Part shown: piece by piece, positions 37,475-45,680 of the stretch
How the letters are laid out: each line of letters opens with the position of its first letter
Numbering within the stretch: position 1 is the first letter of the stretch
DNA from: Enterococcus gallinarum NBRC 100675
GTDB lineage: Bacteria > Bacillota > Bacilli > Lactobacillales > Enterococcaceae
Assembly (NCBI RefSeq): GCF_001544275.1
Contig: NZ_BCQE01000008.1
Coordinates: 92,717-156,716, forward strand
Direction: 5' to 3'
Length of the DNA stretch: 64,000 bases
The notes under the pieces: generated by a model
What the model saw: only the letters and a program-made list of their open reading frames with translations
Told to the model about the DNA's origin: nothing
Database searches by the model: none
Program-made: the position numbers and the translations under genes

Positions 37475-38251
37475 CTATAATAATTGATAGCCGTTATAAA
37501 GATTGATGATTAACACCAAGAGGATGACTGTCTGGAAGACCAGCGTCACTTTTTGTGGTGAGAGGACAGTGCTGACTTTTGCCCCTAACAAACCGCCAAC
37601 AATCGCGGCTGGAATCACGAACCACAAAATCTTTAAGTCATAGAGGCCAAATCCAGTGGTCCCAGCAATCGTCACGATTTTCGCCAATTGAGAGAAAAAG
37701 ATCGTACAAATCGAATAGACTGTCGCTTCTTTGATTGGCAAAGCAAACATCAGCATCAGCAAGGAAACATTGATCGGTCCGCCGCCGATTCCTAGAAGAC
37801 TGGCTAGAAAACCAAGGACTAGACCACAGAAGCAATACCAGAAGTTTTTTTTCAGTTGGAATCCGGGCCAGTCATATTTGGTATAAAAGAAAGCAAACAA
37901 CAACGTCACGACAGTCAAAAAGATCTGCACCATTTGTACCTGATCTTCATTTTGGAAAAACAGCAACAGCTGATCAAAAGCGACATTGCCCAAAATACCG
38001 CCTAAGATGGCTCCTCCTGAAACCCAAAGGACGATTTGCCAATTGATCTTATGTCCGCTAGCCAACTGTCTTGCGGTAGAAACCAGCGACATGGTAAAGA
38101 CGGCTACGGCAGAATAAAACGAGATGGCCGCAACAGAATGGGCGCCGATAAAATCAAAAATGGGTTTGATCAGAACGCCGCCCCCCATGCCTGAAACGGC
38201 ACCAACCGTATTCGCCAACACGATCACTATAAAATAAATGAACCCAATCAC
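37475..38251 (-). CDS. TauE/SafE-type anion permease, GTG start
   Basis: The 258-residue protein has about seven to eight membrane helices and the TauE/SafE repeats, AVSGMGGGVLIKP near the start and GFLASLLGIGGGPINVSLLML in the middle. The family exports sulfite, sulfoacetate and related anions. The start is a GTG that overlaps the stop of the radical-SAM gene (GTGA) and follows AGGGGG; the longer frame to 38410 runs inside that gene. Its place between the sulfatase-maturating genes suggests that it exports the sulfate or other sulfur anion released by the sulfatase. That role is inference. Confidence 0.87.
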   Translation of the reverse strand: MIGFIYFIVIVLANTVGAVSGMGGGVLIKPIFDFIGAHSVAAISFYSAVAVFTMSLVSTARQLASGHKINWQIVLWVSGGAILGGILGNVAFDQLLLFFQNEDQVQMVQIFLTVVTLLFAFFYTKYDWPGFQLKKNFWYCFCGLVLGFLASLLGIGGGPINVSLLMLMFALPIKEATVYSICTIFFSQLAKIVTIAGTTGFGLYDLKILWFVIPAAIVGGLLGAKVSTVLSPQKVTLVFQTVILLVLIINLYNGYQLL

Positions 38252-39357
38252 ACACTTACCCCCTGTAACAAACCTAAAATCCGATTGATCTGCGGAACAA
38301 ATTCCTGCAAGAGTTGCTGATAACCACAATAGTCCCCATCCACATAGATGGCATCTTTCATTCGTTTGCAGCCGCCTCGACACATTTTTTGAAACGGGCA
38401 ACTCAGACATTTCTTTGGCATTTCGGGCCGTTCACACACAAACGTTTTTGCAATGTCCTGTTCAAATAACTGACGCAAGGTCTGTTCTTGAATATACCCC
38501 ATTCGATAGTCATCTAACACATAGAAATCACAAGGATAAACACTGCCATCTGCTTCAATAACATATTGCACTTGACAGTTTCCTAAGATCCCGCAAGCGG
38601 TGACTTGTTGCTTGACCAAGAGATTCAAAAGATCATCAAAAAGCTTGATACTCACATAATGCCCCTCCGCTAATTCTTGCAGCCATAACTGCAAAAGCTG
38701 GTGGTAAAATCCTTCAAAACGTTTTGGTGTGAGGGCATAACTATTTCTTTCTTTCGCATCTAAATCATCTAAACAAGGAATAAACTGGACAAAATCGATT
38801 TTTTGTTCTTTTAGAAAGCGAAAGACTTTCTTAGCCTCTTTAGCCAATGGATTGGTCAGGACACAAAGCACATTGTAGTCAATCTCAAAGTGGTCAAACA
38901 GCTGCTTTGTTTGCAGCACCCGCTGAAAAGTTCCTCTTCCTTTCGGATCGACCCGGTGCAGATCATGGTAGAGCGGATGGCCATCGATCGAGAGACCGAC
39001 CAAAAAATCATGTTCTTTCAAAAAAGCACACCATTTTTCATTGATCATGGTCCCGTTCGTTTGAATCGCATAATGGACCTGTACCTGCTTTTGCTGTTGA
39101 TCCACTAGTTGGGTCACTTTTCGAAAATAATTGAGGCCCGCCATCGTTGGCTCTCCACCTTGAAACGCTAATGTCAATTGATCACCGTCTTCTAAGTCTG
39201 CATAAATATTTTCGATCATTTTCTCTGTCACTTCTTCTTTCATTTTGCCAAACGAGCGGATTTCCCGCAAGGAACTGACATTGGCATAAAAGCAGTAGCT
39301 GCAGCGAAGATTGCAGAGGGAAGATGCGGGTTTGATCAATACTGAAATATGTTTCAT
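38248..39357 (-). CDS. Anaerobic sulfatase-maturating radical SAM enzyme (anSME)
   Basis: The 369-residue protein has the radical SAM cysteines in SLCNLRCSYC (Cys15, Cys19, Cys22), then the anSME-type FQGGEPTMAG and a C-terminal SPASM region with CGILGNCQ, VYPCDFYVLDD and CLSCPFQKMCRGGCKR, holding two auxiliary iron-sulfur clusters. It converts the sulfatase's active-site Cys (or Ser) to formylglycine without oxygen. It follows the sulfatase gene by 34 bases and its stop overlaps the next start. Together with the downstream FGE it gives the operon two independent maturation routes. Confidence 0.93.
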   Translation of the reverse strand: MKHISVLIKPASSLCNLRCSYCFYANVSSLREIRSFGKMKEEVTEKMIENIYADLEDGDQLTLAFQGGEPTMAGLNYFRKVTQLVDQQQKQVQVHYAIQTNGTMINEKWCAFLKEHDFLVGLSIDGHPLYHDLHRVDPKGRGTFQRVLQTKQLFDHFEIDYNVLCVLTNPLAKEAKKVFRFLKEQKIDFVQFIPCLDDLDAKERNSYALTPKRFEGFYHQLLQLWLQELAEGHYVSIKLFDDLLNLLVKQQVTACGILGNCQVQYVIEADGSVYPCDFYVLDDYRMGYIQEQTLRQLFEQDIAKTFVCERPEMPKKCLSCPFQKMCRGGCKRMKDAIYVDGDYCGYQQLLQEFVPQINRILGLLQGVSV

Positions 39358-39391
39358 GGTAGAAGCCTCGATTCTTTTACGAAATAATGGA

Positions 39392-40879
39392 TCAACGTTT
39401 GTCCCGTTTCATTGGCACATAATCCGTTGTCTCCATATAAAATTGGGTGACACGATTTTTCATAGTTTGTAGAAGATCCTGATAGTCTTCAGTCAATGCT
39501 AAATTATTGATTTCCATCGGATCTTGTTCTAGATCGTACAGTTCATCCGTTTCATACAAACGCATGACGTATTTGTATTTGCCCATTTTGCACATAACTG
39601 CTTTGGTATGTTCGGGACCTTCGCTGTATTGTGTTGCCAAACGCGGCCAGTAAGGAGATTGAGGTCCGTGACCGAGTTCCATTGCTTGGGTTTCACCATG
39701 GATTCTTCCACCTTCACAGAAAACCGCGTCCTTATGCTCTTCATCTCCTGTCAACACATGTACCAATGAGCGGCCAAACTGAGTATAGGAGAGTTCGATT
39801 TCTGCCAATTCTGCAATGGTTGCAGGCAGATCAACTAGCTCGGCTTGTGCTTTAGTGATCCGTGGAACACTTTGAATGGATTTAGCTGGTTTGATTAATA
39901 AGGGCACATTCGAAATTGGGTCTTCAAAACAGTTCTGGACTTTTTCGGTGATCGTATAATCTCCCGTGTAATCCCCATGGTCGCTAAAGACAATCAAATG
40001 CGTATCATCATAAAACCCAGTTTCCTGCAGCTTCTCTTGGATCAGTCCTAACTGGTGATCAAAGCGAGAGACCATCGCTAAGTAAGTTGCCCGCAATTCA
40101 TCAAAGCGTTCTTCTGTCCAATCATTAAGATTCTGTTTTTCATTGATTCCGTATAGCATTGACGCCTTATTAGGGATTTCCTGAATATTTGGTCGACGTT
40201 TCGGAAGTTTCTTACGGTCGATGCTTGAATACCAAGGATCTTCACAAGCATATGGCGGATGTGGAAAAGAAATCGTACAATAGACAAAAAATGGCTTATC
40301 TGATTTCTCTTTTCCTCGTCGTTCAATGAATTCCAGCGCTTTTTGAACACAATTCCAGTCGGTTTTGCCATAGCCCTCTCCATCAGGCAATTTTCCCATA
40401 TAAAATGAATAATAATTATCACCAGAAAGCATCTCATCATAAAGTTTTTGGCTGGCTTCATTCATATCTGCAGAATGATTGACTTCACTGTTTTTCGCAT
40501 CTCGTGTATTGGTATCCACAACACCATCATAATATTCGTCACAATAATCGGTCTTGGGACGATCACCTGGAACGACATCGTTTCTGCCGATCCAAATAAC
40601 TTCATAGCCTTGGTTCTTCATTTCTTTCAAAATATTGGGCTCATCTTCACGTTGCAGGTAATGCATGGTCCGATGCCCATTGACATGGGGATAAAACCCT
40701 GTCAAAAAACTATTTCTCGAGGGAACACAAACTGGATTCTGACAATAGGCATTCTCAAATGAGACACCTTCTTCTGCCAACTGATCCAAATGAGGCGTGA
40801 TGGAAGCAGGATTGCCCATATGTGCCATTGAATCACTTCTCATCTGATCTGCTACAAACAAAACGATATTTTTTTTCAA
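39392..40879 (-). CDS. Cytosolic Cys-type sulfatase
   Basis: The 495-residue protein belongs to the alkaline phosphatase-like sulfatases. Metal-binding DQMRSDS (Asp11) opens the sequence, and the activation motif CVPSR (Cys51) sits in NPVCVPSRNSFLTGFYPH; FSDHGDYTGDY supplies further metal ligands near residue 296. Cys51 must become formylglycine. There is no signal peptide: the catalytic fold starts at residue 3, so the enzyme acts in the cytoplasm. It follows the PTS gene by 13 bases and is followed by anSME. The substrate is probably a sulfated sugar taken up by that PTS; this is inference from position. Confidence 0.93.
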   Translation of the reverse strand: MKKNIVLFVADQMRSDSMAHMGNPASITPHLDQLAEEGVSFENAYCQNPVCVPSRNSFLTGFYPHVNGHRTMHYLQREDEPNILKEMKNQGYEVIWIGRNDVVPGDRPKTDYCDEYYDGVVDTNTRDAKNSEVNHSADMNEASQKLYDEMLSGDNYYSFYMGKLPDGEGYGKTDWNCVQKALEFIERRGKEKSDKPFFVYCTISFPHPPYACEDPWYSSIDRKKLPKRRPNIQEIPNKASMLYGINEKQNLNDWTEERFDELRATYLAMVSRFDHQLGLIQEKLQETGFYDDTHLIVFSDHGDYTGDYTITEKVQNCFEDPISNVPLLIKPAKSIQSVPRITKAQAELVDLPATIAELAEIELSYTQFGRSLVHVLTGDEEHKDAVFCEGGRIHGETQAMELGHGPQSPYWPRLATQYSEGPEHTKAVMCKMGKYKYVMRLYETDELYDLEQDPMEINNLALTEDYQDLLQTMKNRVTQFYMETTDYVPMKRDKR

Positions 40880-40892
40880 GAATCATTCACTC

Positions 40893-42812
40893 CTATCCGA
40901 CAACCGTGATTACGGTATCCATGTTATTAACATCTGATTTATCTGTTTCAACGATATCTAAAAAATTATTGGTATTTGATACGATGACCGGGGTAACAAT
41001 AGAATAGCCGGCTTGGACGAGTGCATCTTGATCGAAAGTCAAAAGCAATTGTCCTCTAGTAATAGTGTCCCCTTGGGCAACTTTCGGCTGGAAGTATTTT
41101 CCTTTTAAATTCACCGTATCCATGCCGATATGGATCAAAACCTCAATGCCCTCATTTGTGGTGATACCGATTGCATGATTTGTTGGAAAAAGAGTTGAAA
41201 CGACACCATCAGCAGGTGCAAATACTTTTCCTTCAGTCGGGAGAATCGCTAAGCCTTTCCCTAACAATCCACTTGCAAAAGCTTCGTCTTCCACTGCTGA
41301 TAACGGAAGGATCTCGCCTTTTAACGGAGCGCTTAAATCATAAAGCACCGTTTGCCCCACTTCATTATTGATCAATGGAGCTGGCGCTTCTGTTTCCAGC
41401 TGCTCCTCTACGTCTTCTGTTTTGGAATTATAAGCATAGAAGAAAGTAATCGCAAAACCTAATACAAAAGCTACTAGACTAGCTAAAGCAAACCCGATAA
41501 AACTATTGTCGATCCCATTCTCGGGATGGATAAAACGAGGTAAAGCAAAAACGCCCGTTCCACCATTGATATAAACTTTGGTGTTAAAAATCCCCATGAT
41601 CCCACCAGCCACGGCCACCGCAAATGAGGTAGTATAAAAAGCTTTTTTCCTCGGTAAAGTTACGCCATAGAGTGCCGGTTCTGTGATGCCAAAAAGTGCT
41701 GAAAGAAAAGCAGGAAATGCGATTTCTTTTAATTTTCTGTTTTTTGTTTTTAGAAAAATCGCTAAAGTTACCCCAGCCATTGCAACAGGAGTTGCCAATC
41801 CTGCCATCATAACTACATCATAGCCTAATGTGGCATAATTGTTCAACGCAATTGGAACAAAGCCCCAGTGCAGACCGAACATGATGAAGACTTGCCAAAA
41901 ACCGCCGATCACAATGCCTGCGATGATTGGACTAAATTGATATGCGGCAGATAATCCTTGCCCGATCAGCAATCCTGCCCATGTAGTGATTGGTCCTACA
42001 ATCAAGAAAACTAAAGGAACTGTGATCACTAAAGTTAAGAAAGAGACAAAAAAGCTACGGACAGCTCGCGGGATCAGTTTAGAAAAAAGTGCTTCAAGTT
42101 TGGCAGCCAAGTATGCAGCAGCAATGATCGGAATCACACTTGAAGTATAATTCATCAGAATAACCGGAATTCCCAAAAACGTAAGGTAAACAGGTGATTC
42201 AATCGGCGTCCCTGCAAAAACTGTAAATAGGGCCTCACTACCACCATTGGCCGCAACGATGCTTGGATAAACCAATGCTGCTCCAATCGCCATGCCGATA
42301 AACGGTTTTCCACCAAATTTTTTTGACGCGGTATAACCCAAGAATAATGGGAAGAAGTAGAACAAACCATCTCCGGTAGCATTTAAAATCAGATAAGTAC
42401 CTGACGCTTTGTCTAATACATTAAATGTTGTCAACAATGCTAAAAATCCTTTGATCATCCCGGCTGCCATCAAGACATTGATCACCGGTGTGAAAATTCC
42501 TGAAACAATGTCAATAAAACGATTCAGGATACCTTTTGGTTCGTCTGCTGCTGCTTCTCCTTGTCCCAATCCAGCTAACTCGGTAAACTCGTTATAGACT
42601 TCTGCAACATGGTTACCGATCACCACTTGATATTGCCCCCCACTTTGAACAACAGTTACCACACCGGATAGATTTTTGATCACTTGTGTTTGGGCTTTAC
42701 TTTCATCTTTTAATTTAAATCGCAATCGCGTCATGCAATGGGTCAATCCATTGATATTCTCTTTACCACCAATATTTTTTAAGATCTGTTCGTTCAATTC
42801 TTGGTATTGCAT
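40893..42812 (-). CDS. PTS beta-glucoside-type EIIBCA permease
   Basis: The 639-residue protein has an EIIB domain (phospho-Cys26 in THCMTRLRFKL), an EIIC domain of about ten helices (residues 105-475, with GITEPALYGVTLP) and a C-terminal EIIA domain with VLIHIGMDTVNLKG holding the phospho-His. This is the BglP/Glc-family arrangement that imports and phosphorylates beta-glucosides or related sugars. The start at 42812 follows GAGGAAGGG. An antiterminator binding site and terminator lie directly upstream. The next gene is the sulfatase, so the sugar may be sulfated; the specificity is not readable from sequence. Confidence 0.93.
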   Translation of the reverse strand: MQYQELNEQILKNIGGKENINGLTHCMTRLRFKLKDESKAQTQVIKNLSGVVTVVQSGGQYQVVIGNHVAEVYNEFTELAGLGQGEAAADEPKGILNRFIDIVSGIFTPVINVLMAAGMIKGFLALLTTFNVLDKASGTYLILNATGDGLFYFFPLFLGYTASKKFGGKPFIGMAIGAALVYPSIVAANGGSEALFTVFAGTPIESPVYLTFLGIPVILMNYTSSVIPIIAAAYLAAKLEALFSKLIPRAVRSFFVSFLTLVITVPLVFLIVGPITTWAGLLIGQGLSAAYQFSPIIAGIVIGGFWQVFIMFGLHWGFVPIALNNYATLGYDVVMMAGLATPVAMAGVTLAIFLKTKNRKLKEIAFPAFLSALFGITEPALYGVTLPRKKAFYTTSFAVAVAGGIMGIFNTKVYINGGTGVFALPRFIHPENGIDNSFIGFALASLVAFVLGFAITFFYAYNSKTEDVEEQLETEAPAPLINNEVGQTVLYDLSAPLKGEILPLSAVEDEAFASGLLGKGLAILPTEGKVFAPADGVVSTLFPTNHAIGITTNEGIEVLIHIGMDTVNLKGKYFQPKVAQGDTITRGQLLLTFDQDALVQAGYSIVTPVIVSNTNNFLDIVETDKSDVNNMDTVITVVG

Positions 42813-42841
42813 CGTTGCCCTTCCTCTCTCTGACCGGTAAT

Positions 42842-42911
42842 AAAAAGACAAGACCAAACAAAACTACGCGCAGTAGTTTCGTCAAGTCTTGCCTGCATCA
42901 CCAGTAACACC
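42842..42911 (-). promoter_or_regulatory. RAT antiterminator site and terminator before the PTS gene
   Basis: On the minus strand the leader begins GGTGTTACTGGTGATGCAGG (ending at 42911), which matches the ribonucleic antiterminator of the BglG/LicT/SacY family (TTACTG...GCAGGC). It overlaps the 5' arm of a terminator that closes AGACTTGAC...GTTTGGTCTT with a TTTTTA run. Binding of the antiterminator encoded just upstream would let transcription enter the PTS and sulfatase genes. Confidence 0.9.
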
Positions 42912-42915
42912 TTGA

Positions 42916-43752
42916 TTATTTATTTTCAATTAATTTTTGCACATGTAGCGTCAGATAAAGCTGTTCATCATCATAGAGCGTCGTATTTAAATAGTCTTCA
43001 ATCAAACGTGTCGTTTCATAAGCTTTTGGGTATTTGTCTACAACATGAACAAGCAGCGGGTTTCCTATGTCTTCATGGGTGCTGCTATTTTCTAATCGTT
43101 TAAAAAAGAAGCGTAAATGTGTGACAAAACGTTCAAAAGCTAAACTATCTTCATCGATCGCGATTCGATTATGAATACGAATCAGTGACAGAATGTCTTT
43201 GATTTTTTTCGTCAAAGCCTGGATATCTTCCATTTGCTCAGAGTTATCATTGATCTGTGCATTGATAAAGTGCATTGCAATATTACTGACTTCTGCTTCA
43301 TCCAATTCAAAAGCTGTTTTTTGTTCAATCAAATCGATGGCATATTCGCCAATCGAAAATTCATTTGGGTAAAATTTCCTGATTTCCCAAGACAAACGGT
43401 TATTGATACTGATTCCTTCTTTTTTTAATTTGATAAGATTGAATAAATGATCCGTCAAAGAAATATAGATGGAATCACTGAGCCGATAGGCCAATCTTTC
43501 TTTCCCATACGAAATGATATCATCTGCTAAAGAAGCATACTGAATCGGGATATTTTCCAACAGCTGAATCAGACGATCCGAGGATTGCTTATGCAATACA
43601 AATACTTTCTCTATTTTCGTCTCGTCTGCTGCTTGTCCCGGTTTCATTTTAAAGCCCAGCCCAGTGCCGATCCAAATAAAATCTTTGCCATCTTTTCCGA
43701 CCAAAACCGCATTATTATTTAGAATCTTTTTGATCTTCAAGACGTTTCTCAC
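42916..43752 (-). CDS. BglG/LicT-family transcription antiterminator
   Basis: The 278-residue protein has the RNA-binding CAT domain at residues 1-55 (KIKKILNNNAVLVGKDGKDFIWIGTGLGF) and two PRD domains with conserved histidines near SLTDHLFNL and AMHFINAQ (PRD1) and FVTHLRFFFKRL and YLTLHVQKL (PRD2). PTS enzymes phosphorylate these domains, so activity follows sugar supply and PEP state. An AAGGAGGTGAG ribosome site precedes the ATG, and a RAT/terminator pair lies before its own gene, so it is autoregulated. It controls the downstream PTS-sulfatase operon. Confidence 0.93.
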   Translation of the reverse strand: MRNVLKIKKILNNNAVLVGKDGKDFIWIGTGLGFKMKPGQAADETKIEKVFVLHKQSSDRLIQLLENIPIQYASLADDIISYGKERLAYRLSDSIYISLTDHLFNLIKLKKEGISINNRLSWEIRKFYPNEFSIGEYAIDLIEQKTAFELDEAEVSNIAMHFINAQINDNSEQMEDIQALTKKIKDILSLIRIHNRIAIDEDSLAFERFVTHLRFFFKRLENSSTHEDIGNPLLVHVVDKYPKAYETTRLIEDYLNTTLYDDEQLYLTLHVQKLIENK

Positions 43753-43764
43753 CTCCTTAAAATG

Positions 43765-43843
43765 AAAAAAGGCTATACCTCAATACATGTGTAGGATCCA
43801 TACACACGTACGAAGGTATAGCCTGCATTATCAGTAACTACCC
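43765..43843 (-). promoter_or_regulatory. RAT antiterminator site and terminator before the antiterminator gene
   Basis: The minus-strand leader has TAGTTACTGATAATGCAGGC followed by a long stem, GGCTATACCT against AGGTATAGCC, and TTTTTT. It is the same RAT class as the one before the PTS gene, which shows autoregulation. Confidence 0.9.
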
Positions 43844-43857
43844 ATTTGATTGTTTAT

Positions 43858-43895
43858 ACTATACTATTTATTTGATTTTCGTGCAAGCGTTTTTA
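43858..43895 (-). promoter_or_regulatory. Promoter and cre-like site of the PTS-sulfatase operon
   Basis: On the minus strand a -35 TTGCAC (43881-43886), a 17-base spacer and a -10 TATAGT (43858-43863) are seen. Read on the plus strand, TGCAAGCGTTTTTA (43882-43895) matches the CcpA cre consensus TGNAANCGNTNNCA at all but one fixed position and overlaps the -35 box, which predicts catabolite repression. Confidence 0.75.
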
Positions 43896-43942
43896 TCATT
43901 TTTTTCTGCTTGAATGTGTTTTGTTGAGTAAATACCCCATTC

Positions 43943-45253
43943 CTACTCCTCATCCAATAAGCGACTTTGCCCTTCGATCTTTTGGATCTCTGTGATATCT
44001 TGCGTGACTTCCAGACAGCCTAGATATTTCCCAGTTGGATTTTTCAACGCAAAATAGCGAATATAGATTTTTCGTCCCCGCATGTCAATCCAGAAATCAG
44101 CTGTTTCTCTTTTGTCTGACCGAAAATCGTCTAAGATTTTTTGAACGATGTGCATACTTTTAGGTGGGTGGCAATTCACTACTTCTCGACCAATCACTGA
44201 ATTTGTCCGGGGGAAGACTCGACTCTTCCCTTCAGAATAAAAACGTACCCGATCTTCATTGTCCACAAACGTCAAATCGACTGGCAATGTTTGGAACATA
44301 GCAATCAATTGTTCCAGATGCAAGGAACCGGTGGGAAATTCAATGGTTTGGTTCGTGGGAGCAGTCGTTGTCACTGGCGGTTCAGCGAATTCTTCAAACC
44401 CAAGTCCCGCGGCAATACCAGCTGTAGTTTCTTGGGCTTGTTTGATGGCCAATTGACGAGCTGGCTCCCGTTCCAATTCTTTCTCCAGTGACTCTTGGCT
44501 TGGTTTCCAAGGCAATGGTTCAGGAATATAAGCAAACCCAATGTCAAAGCTATCTTCCGCGATCCGTTGCCAATCCGCTAAACTGAAGACATCCAATGTC
44601 ATAGGAACCATGATTTCTTCTTCTTTAAAAATCATTTCTTCAATTTCAGATTTTACTGCCTGCCATTTTTCAGCTAGAGGATTATATGCTGCTTTGTCAG
44701 TTGCCAAATACTGGTTCAAATCTTTGATCATTTCGCGAATATCATCGTCGACTCCCCACATGACTTTCGGCGGAGCAGAGATGCCATATTTCTCCATATA
44801 TGAAAAGATCAGCGTTTCTTTTCTTGCATAATGTTTGTCGATCTGTAACAGATCCTGCAGTGCTGCTTGCAGACGTCCTTTTTGTGACCAGTCCCCCCCT
44901 TTGATTTTCTTGAGCAAGCCGTCGATTTCGTCCGTCAATAACGATTGCAGGACTTGGTTTTCTAGCTTGAGGGTATGGACTGGATGACCAGGTTGTCCAT
45001 ATTCTTCATTTGAATGATGGATCTCGTTGATCGATCCCTTAAATACAGCCGCATGGATATTGCATAGACGTTGGATCTCTGAAGGGTCTAAACCGCTTTG
45101 AATCAATGCTTTTTCTGCCGAGGTGATCTCAGTGACATCTACGCCGTCAAATTCTTCATTGAATAAGCGTTTGGCTTCTTCAAAAGAACCGCCTTGATGA
45201 AGCAAGCTCAAAATTTCGACGATTCGTTCTTGCCGTTGTTCCTTCGTTCTCAT
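43943..45253 (-). CDS. DUF438/hemerythrin-like protein with C-terminal PAS domain
   Basis: The 436-residue protein has an N-terminal DUF438 region (about residues 10-80), a central alpha-helical block with hemerythrin-like histidines (HPVHTLKLEN, DKHYARKETLIFSYMEKYG, about 90-215) and a C-terminal PAS-type domain (about 310-425) containing DLTFVDNEDRVRFYSEG and NCHPPKS. Family members are thought to be redox, oxygen or metal sensors; no enzyme activity is known. It overlaps the upstream DUF1858 gene by four bases. The PAS block is similar to one in the flavin reductase encoded at 60993, including LTF.D, RFY/FLYYN and NCHP.KS. Its Fur-like promoter box suggests iron or redox control. Confidence 0.85.
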   Translation of the reverse strand: MRTKEQRQERIVEILSLLHQGGSFEEAKRLFNEEFDGVDVTEITSAEKALIQSGLDPSEIQRLCNIHAAVFKGSINEIHHSNEEYGQPGHPVHTLKLENQVLQSLLTDEIDGLLKKIKGGDWSQKGRLQAALQDLLQIDKHYARKETLIFSYMEKYGISAPPKVMWGVDDDIREMIKDLNQYLATDKAAYNPLAEKWQAVKSEIEEMIFKEEEIMVPMTLDVFSLADWQRIAEDSFDIGFAYIPEPLPWKPSQESLEKELEREPARQLAIKQAQETTAGIAAGLGFEEFAEPPVTTTAPTNQTIEFPTGSLHLEQLIAMFQTLPVDLTFVDNEDRVRFYSEGKSRVFPRTNSVIGREVVNCHPPKSMHIVQKILDDFRSDKRETADFWIDMRGRKIYIRYFALKNPTGKYLGCLEVTQDITEIQKIEGQSRLLDEE

Positions 45254-45483
45254 TTGTCGACTCCTTTCACAAGAAAACCTTGGTTTTCAAAAGATTGAAT
45301 AATTTTTTCCAACGGTATCTTTTTCATTTGTGCGCCTTTTGGAATCGTCATATAGCGACCGGCAGTTTGGAGCATGCCGGGTTTATTGATGGCAGTAAAG
45401 CCAAGTTTGCTCATAATGTCTTTGATTTCCGGATATTCCGACACTAAATCAAAGAGATTTTTTGAGAAATCTGCTTCTTTCAT
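45250..45483 (-). CDS. DUF1858 domain protein
   Basis: The 77-residue protein matches DUF1858, a small domain with NLFDLVSEYPEIKDIMSKLGF and TIPKGAQMKKIPLEKIIQSFENQGF. It is the regular partner of DUF438 proteins in Firmicutes, sometimes fused to them. The stop overlaps the DUF438 start (ATGA), so the two are translated together. GAAGGAAGGA precedes the ATG. Function unknown; a sensory or redox role is inferred from the partner. Confidence 0.85.
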   Translation of the reverse strand: MKEADFSKNLFDLVSEYPEIKDIMSKLGFTAINKPGMLQTAGRYMTIPKGAQMKKIPLEKIIQSFENQGFLVKGVDK

Positions 45484-45501
45484 TCTTATCCTTCCTTCTA
45501 C

Positions 45502-45516
45502 TGAGAATAATTCTCA
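45502..45516. promoter_or_regulatory. Fur-family 7-1-7 box before the DUF1858-DUF438 operon
   Basis: TGAGAATAATTCTCA is a perfect 7-1-7 inverted repeat, close to the Fur/PerR/Zur consensus TGATAATNATTATCA. It lies directly downstream of a minus-strand TATAAT box (45530-45535), overlapping the expected transcription start, a repressing position. Confidence 0.7.
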
Positions 45517-45593
45517 ATCAACTGCATTTATTATATACGAAATTGCTCACAATTACACGATCATTTCCAAATTTGTCTCCCCTCACTTGGCAC

Positions 45594-45640
45594 AAAAAGA
45601 AAAGAACCACTTCTCGACCTCTGCGAGCGAATGATTCTTT
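45594..45640 (-). terminator. Terminator of the NitT/TauT-type ABC operon
   Basis: On the minus strand AAAGAATCATTCGCTCG pairs imperfectly with CGAGAAGTGGTTCTTT, followed by TTCTTTTT. Confidence 0.6.
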
Positions 45641-45680
45641 AATAGCAAGATGAAACTCTTGATTTAGTGATGGAAAATAA

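Noticed and set aside
45502..45516. Box as an ordinary terminator stem
   Set aside because: No T-run follows, and it lies between a -10 box and a ribosome site; a Fur-type operator fits better.
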